From: DSXH01 sp020724325
GTDB lineage: Bacteria > Bacteroidota > Ignavibacteria > Ignavibacteriales > Melioribacteraceae
Assembly (NCBI GenBank): GCA_040756515.1
Contig: JBFLYW010000001.1
Coordinates: 176,718 to 240,717, forward strand
Direction of reading: 5' to 3'
Length of the DNA: 64,000 nt
The notes under the pieces were generated by a model. It worked only from the letters and a program-made list of their open reading frames with translations. It was not told the origin of the DNA and ran no database searches. Positions 61,889 to 64,000 of this stretch are shown in pieces. Position 1 is the first letter of the stretch. Each line of letters starts with the position of its first letter. Both the position numbers and the translations under genes were made by a program.

Positions 61889-63091
61889 TTGATAAAGAAA
61901 TTTCTATATCATTCGGTATCACTGGCTTTCATAATCAATTTACTTGCATCCAGTATTTCCAATTATACAATCAATTCTTTATACATTAAGATAGCATCAG
62001 GGCTTTTAACTTTCACAATTATTTTAGCATTATTTAAACCAGAAATAAGAGACTTATTAAATATTACTGTACAAAAAAAGACTCCCCTTTTTACACTCTC
62101 CTTTTTCTTAATTTATTCTGTTACAAGTTTATCATGGTCAACTAATCCAGAGTTTGGTTTTTACAAAATTCTTCATTTAATAATAGGCAACTTTCCTTTA
62201 ATTATACTCATCTACATTATCTTCTTAAATGATAATTTAATAGGATTACTCATTCGGTCTTTTTTAATTGTAGGAATAATTTCTGCAATCGCTACATTTA
62301 TTATTAATCCTTTCAATCCTGCTCTTCCCTATTCTTTTGAAATTAACCGCTGGAGTCACGTAGTTTATGGAAGGTTTGCCGGATTAACAGTTTTGATTTC
62401 ACTCTTAATTTTATCGAATGAAAAAGAGAGAATAAAAATTTTATTTTTCACTTTAATTTCTGTCCTGATATTTTCTTCACTTCTATCTAGTGGTTTTAGA
62501 GGTGGAATTATAGGAGTGGTACTCTCCATAATTATCTATTATCTCATTATATCCTTAAAAGAAAAATGCTATCGAAAAAATATCATGATTATTCTGATAA
62601 CCGGGTTAATATTATTCACCAGTATTATTATATCAATTAGTTACAGTAAAAATGCAGGAAGGTTTTCCGGGCTGTTTGAGTTAATTGTTGAAGGAAGAAC
62701 AGAGGATGGAACCATCAATTCACGTATTGAGGCTTACAGAATCGGGTTAAAAATGTTCTTTGAGAATCCTTTCTTTGGTGCAGGTTTTGGTGCATTCAAT
62801 ACGAACAACTATGAGTCGACAATCGGGACAATCTTAAAATACCCACATAATATTTTAATTGAATTAGCGTGTGAGTTGGGAATTTTTGGATTAGCGTTCT
62901 TTATTTTATTTGTTCGGGCGGTAATGCAGAGACTTATTAATGATCAGCCGGAATTATTAGCAATTTTTATTTATGGAACTTTACTTGCTATGTTCAGTAA
63001 AGATATTGGGAGTAACGGATTGGTTTGGATATTTATTGTTTGCTTGATGAGGAAAAATCTAATGTTCGGATCAAAGAAAATCTCTACATAA
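61889..63091 (+). CDS. O-antigen ligase/polymerase-like membrane protein
   Basis: The 400-residue protein has about ten to eleven transmembrane helices. A periplasmic loop holds INSRIEAYRIGLKMF, NPFFGAGFGAFNTNNYES and YPHNILIELACELGIFGL, the signature of WaaL/Wzy-type enzymes. The start is a TTG at 61889; no ATG occurs in the first helices. It either ligates O-antigen to lipid A-core or polymerises repeat units. The neighbours (WlbA/B, YjbH-like, sugar transferase) are all surface-polysaccharide genes. Confidence 0.83.
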   Translation: MIKKFLYHSVSLAFIINLLASSISNYTINSLYIKIASGLLTFTIILALFKPEIRDLLNITVQKKTPLFTLSFFLIYSVTSLSWSTNPEFGFYKILHLIIGNFPLIILIYIIFLNDNLIGLLIRSFLIVGIISAIATFIINPFNPALPYSFEINRWSHVVYGRFAGLTVLISLLILSNEKERIKILFFTLISVLIFSSLLSSGFRGGIIGVVLSIIIYYLIISLKEKCYRKNIMIILITGLILFTSIIISISYSKNAGRFSGLFELIVEGRTEDGTINSRIEAYRIGLKMFFENPFFGAGFGAFNTNNYESTIGTILKYPHNILIELACELGIFGLAFFILFVRAVMQRLINDQPELLAIFIYGTLLAMFSKDIGSNGLVWIFIVCLMRKNLMFGSKKIST

Positions 63092-63210
63092 ATAGAACGC
63101 GGATTACTCGGATTGAGCAGATTTACACGGATAGCTTAATAGTTCTATTTTCTTAGCTCTTAACCGAACAGCATTTGTTATTCAATTTCTGCTATAACTT
63201 AATATTTTTG

Positions 63211-63762
63211 TTACCCACTCCTTGCTTTCTTAATTAAAATATTATACCACGCTTTGAAGAAATATATTACATCAGTAGTTATCGGGTGTCTTTCGTATTT
63301 ATCCAGGTATTTTTCTTCCGATGCAAATATCTCCTCTAAAGTTTTAGGTATATCTGCATAGTATGGCGGTACAAGTCCGGGTTTATACTTTATTCTTCTT
63401 TTTTTCAGTTCTTCTGGATAGAGGTTGAAATAATGCGTACTTAATGGTCGGACGCCTATGAGTTTTAATTGTCCTTTAACAAGATTTATGAACATTGGAA
63501 ATTCATCCAACCAGATTTTTCTTAGTACTTTACCCCAGCTTGTAATTCTAAAATCGTCTTTAAATTTTCCGCCTTCTTTTAGATTTGTTTTTTCAAAGAC
63601 AAATTTCTGGAGGTATTCTGAGTAAGGATACATTGTTCTAAACTTATATACGTAAATTACTTTACCGTGCTGACCAATCCTTTTCAACTTAATAAACGGG
63701 CCATATGAAGGATTTGAGTCGGTTAGGGGTTCGCGTTTTTTAACTGTAATGAAATAAACCAA
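63211..63762 (-). CDS. Undecaprenyl-phosphate sugar phosphotransferase, 5'-truncated
   Basis: Bacterial sugar transferase (PF02397-type) that loads the first sugar phosphate onto undecaprenyl phosphate. The catalytic region is complete: PSYGPFIKLKRIG, VYKFRTMYPYSEYLQ, WLDEFPMFINLVKGQLKLIG, VRPLSTHYFNLYPEEL and PGLVPPYYADIP. The 63762 start is a TTG. The frame is open further to a TAA ending at 63887, adding KIYFGITQGKNRAISLSEII and GRIFFCGFD, which I recognise from the long members of this family. No ATG is available and the N-terminal membrane half is missing. Confidence 0.82.
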   Translation of the reverse strand: MVYFITVKKREPLTDSNPSYGPFIKLKRIGQHGKVIYVYKFRTMYPYSEYLQKFVFEKTNLKEGGKFKDDFRITSWGKVLRKIWLDEFPMFINLVKGQLKLIGVRPLSTHYFNLYPEELKKRRIKYKPGLVPPYYADIPKTLEEIFASEEKYLDKYERHPITTDVIYFFKAWYNILIKKARSG

Positions 63763-63895
63763 ATTTCCGATCTGTTTTAGATTAAGTAAGTCAAATCCAC
63801 AGAAAAAGATACGTCCTATAATTTCTGAAAGGGAAATTGCCCTATTTTTACCTTGTGTAATACCAAAATAAATTTTGGTAATTAGTTAAAAATAG

Positions 63896-63935
63896 GTCTA
63901 AGGGAAAATTGTTATATTAAATAAAGCCCTTAGAC
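63896..63935. promoter_or_regulatory. 9-bp inverted repeat between divergent genes
   Basis: GTCTAAGGG (63896-63904) and CCCTTAGAC (63927-63935) are perfect complements 22 bp apart, just before the ATG at 63939. A second dyad, TACCAAAAT-AA-ATTTTGGTA, lies at 63861-63880, inside the extended sugar-transferase frame. Either could be an operator, or the first could be a leader hairpin. Confidence 0.4.
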
Positions 63936-63938
63936 AAA

Positions 63939-64000
63939 ATGATAATAGAGCAAATAAGTCAAATAACAACTGGCAGTATCTGTAAAAATTGCGGTTCAAA
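63939..64000 (+). CDS. Start of an unidentified gene (cut by window edge)
   Basis: An ATG at 63939 opens a frame of 20 complete codons to the window edge: MIIEQISQITTGSICKNCGS. The CKNCGS pair is the kind of CxxC seen at the start of some SAM-methyltransferases and zinc-ribbon proteins, but too little is visible to name it. The inverted repeat at 63896-63935 lies just upstream. Confidence 0.4.
   Translation, partial: MIIEQISQITTGSICKNCGS

Overview
The window is AT-rich, gene-dense chromosomal DNA from a diderm bacterium of the Bacteroidota/Chlorobi (FCB) superphylum. Ignavibacteria is the best fit by gene content. The evidence is: PorV/PorQ-type outer-membrane proteins next to a BNR-type protein with a FlgD-like/type IX secretion C-terminus; LpxH and heptosyltransferase-like genes (lipid A/LPS); DUF2851, DUF1207 and the long-form sugar transferase, all families common in this group; and three candidate promoters with a Bacteroidota-type -7 box (TAnnTTTG), two of them with TTG exactly 20 nt upstream. 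This placement is inference; no rRNA is present.

Layout. 1-22 kb is almost entirely minus strand. A tight block runs purN-purH-mreB-mreC-mreD-mrdA-rodA-pyrF (nucleotide synthesis plus the cell-elongation machinery). Upstream of it lie a TPR gene with pyrG, then a eukaryotic-type citrate synthase, then a three-gene squalene module hpnC-hpnD-hpnE directly behind a tRNA-Leu(CAG), then PBP1A, lpxH and an M1 peptidase. At 22-25 kb glgC and uvrC are on the plus strand, and an SRP RNA gene on the opposite strand overlaps the 3' end of uvrC. 26-29 kb holds a surface-glycan trio (GT9, GT4, FemAB/GNAT-like). 29-33.5 kb is an envelope/secretion operon, followed by an M50 protease and a DUF1207 gene. 36-40.6 kb holds rsmA-mgtE-PAP2, a small Cys-rich gene and menG. 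41-47 kb has uvrA-AhpD-like-mtaD-rdgB on the minus strand and a yigZ gene. 47-51 kb is a fur-feoA-feoB iron operon plus an MBL-fold gene, then a secreted M28 peptidase. 53-58 kb has a PLP desulfhydrase, a broken small membrane gene, a TSUP exporter, fumC and a YebC gene. 58-64 kb is the edge of a surface-polysaccharide locus (WlbB- and WlbA-like genes, a glycosyltransferase relic, YjbH-like, O-antigen ligase-like, a 5'-truncated sugar transferase).

The most unusual material is non-coding. There are two ~575-bp foldback elements with 17-bp terminal inverted repeats and an apparent 5-bp target duplication (25375-25955, 40838-41409). A 5-unit tandem array of hairpins with a 24-bp period lies at 12531-12650. 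Two intergenic clusters carry the palindrome ACCTT(G/C)AAGGT. Purine-rich direct-repeat arrays bracket the WlbA/WlbB pair. Several gene relics were found that are too short or too broken to appear as ordinary genes. I did not find a clearly novel multi-gene system; the foldback elements and the hairpin array are the strongest candidates for undescribed structures.
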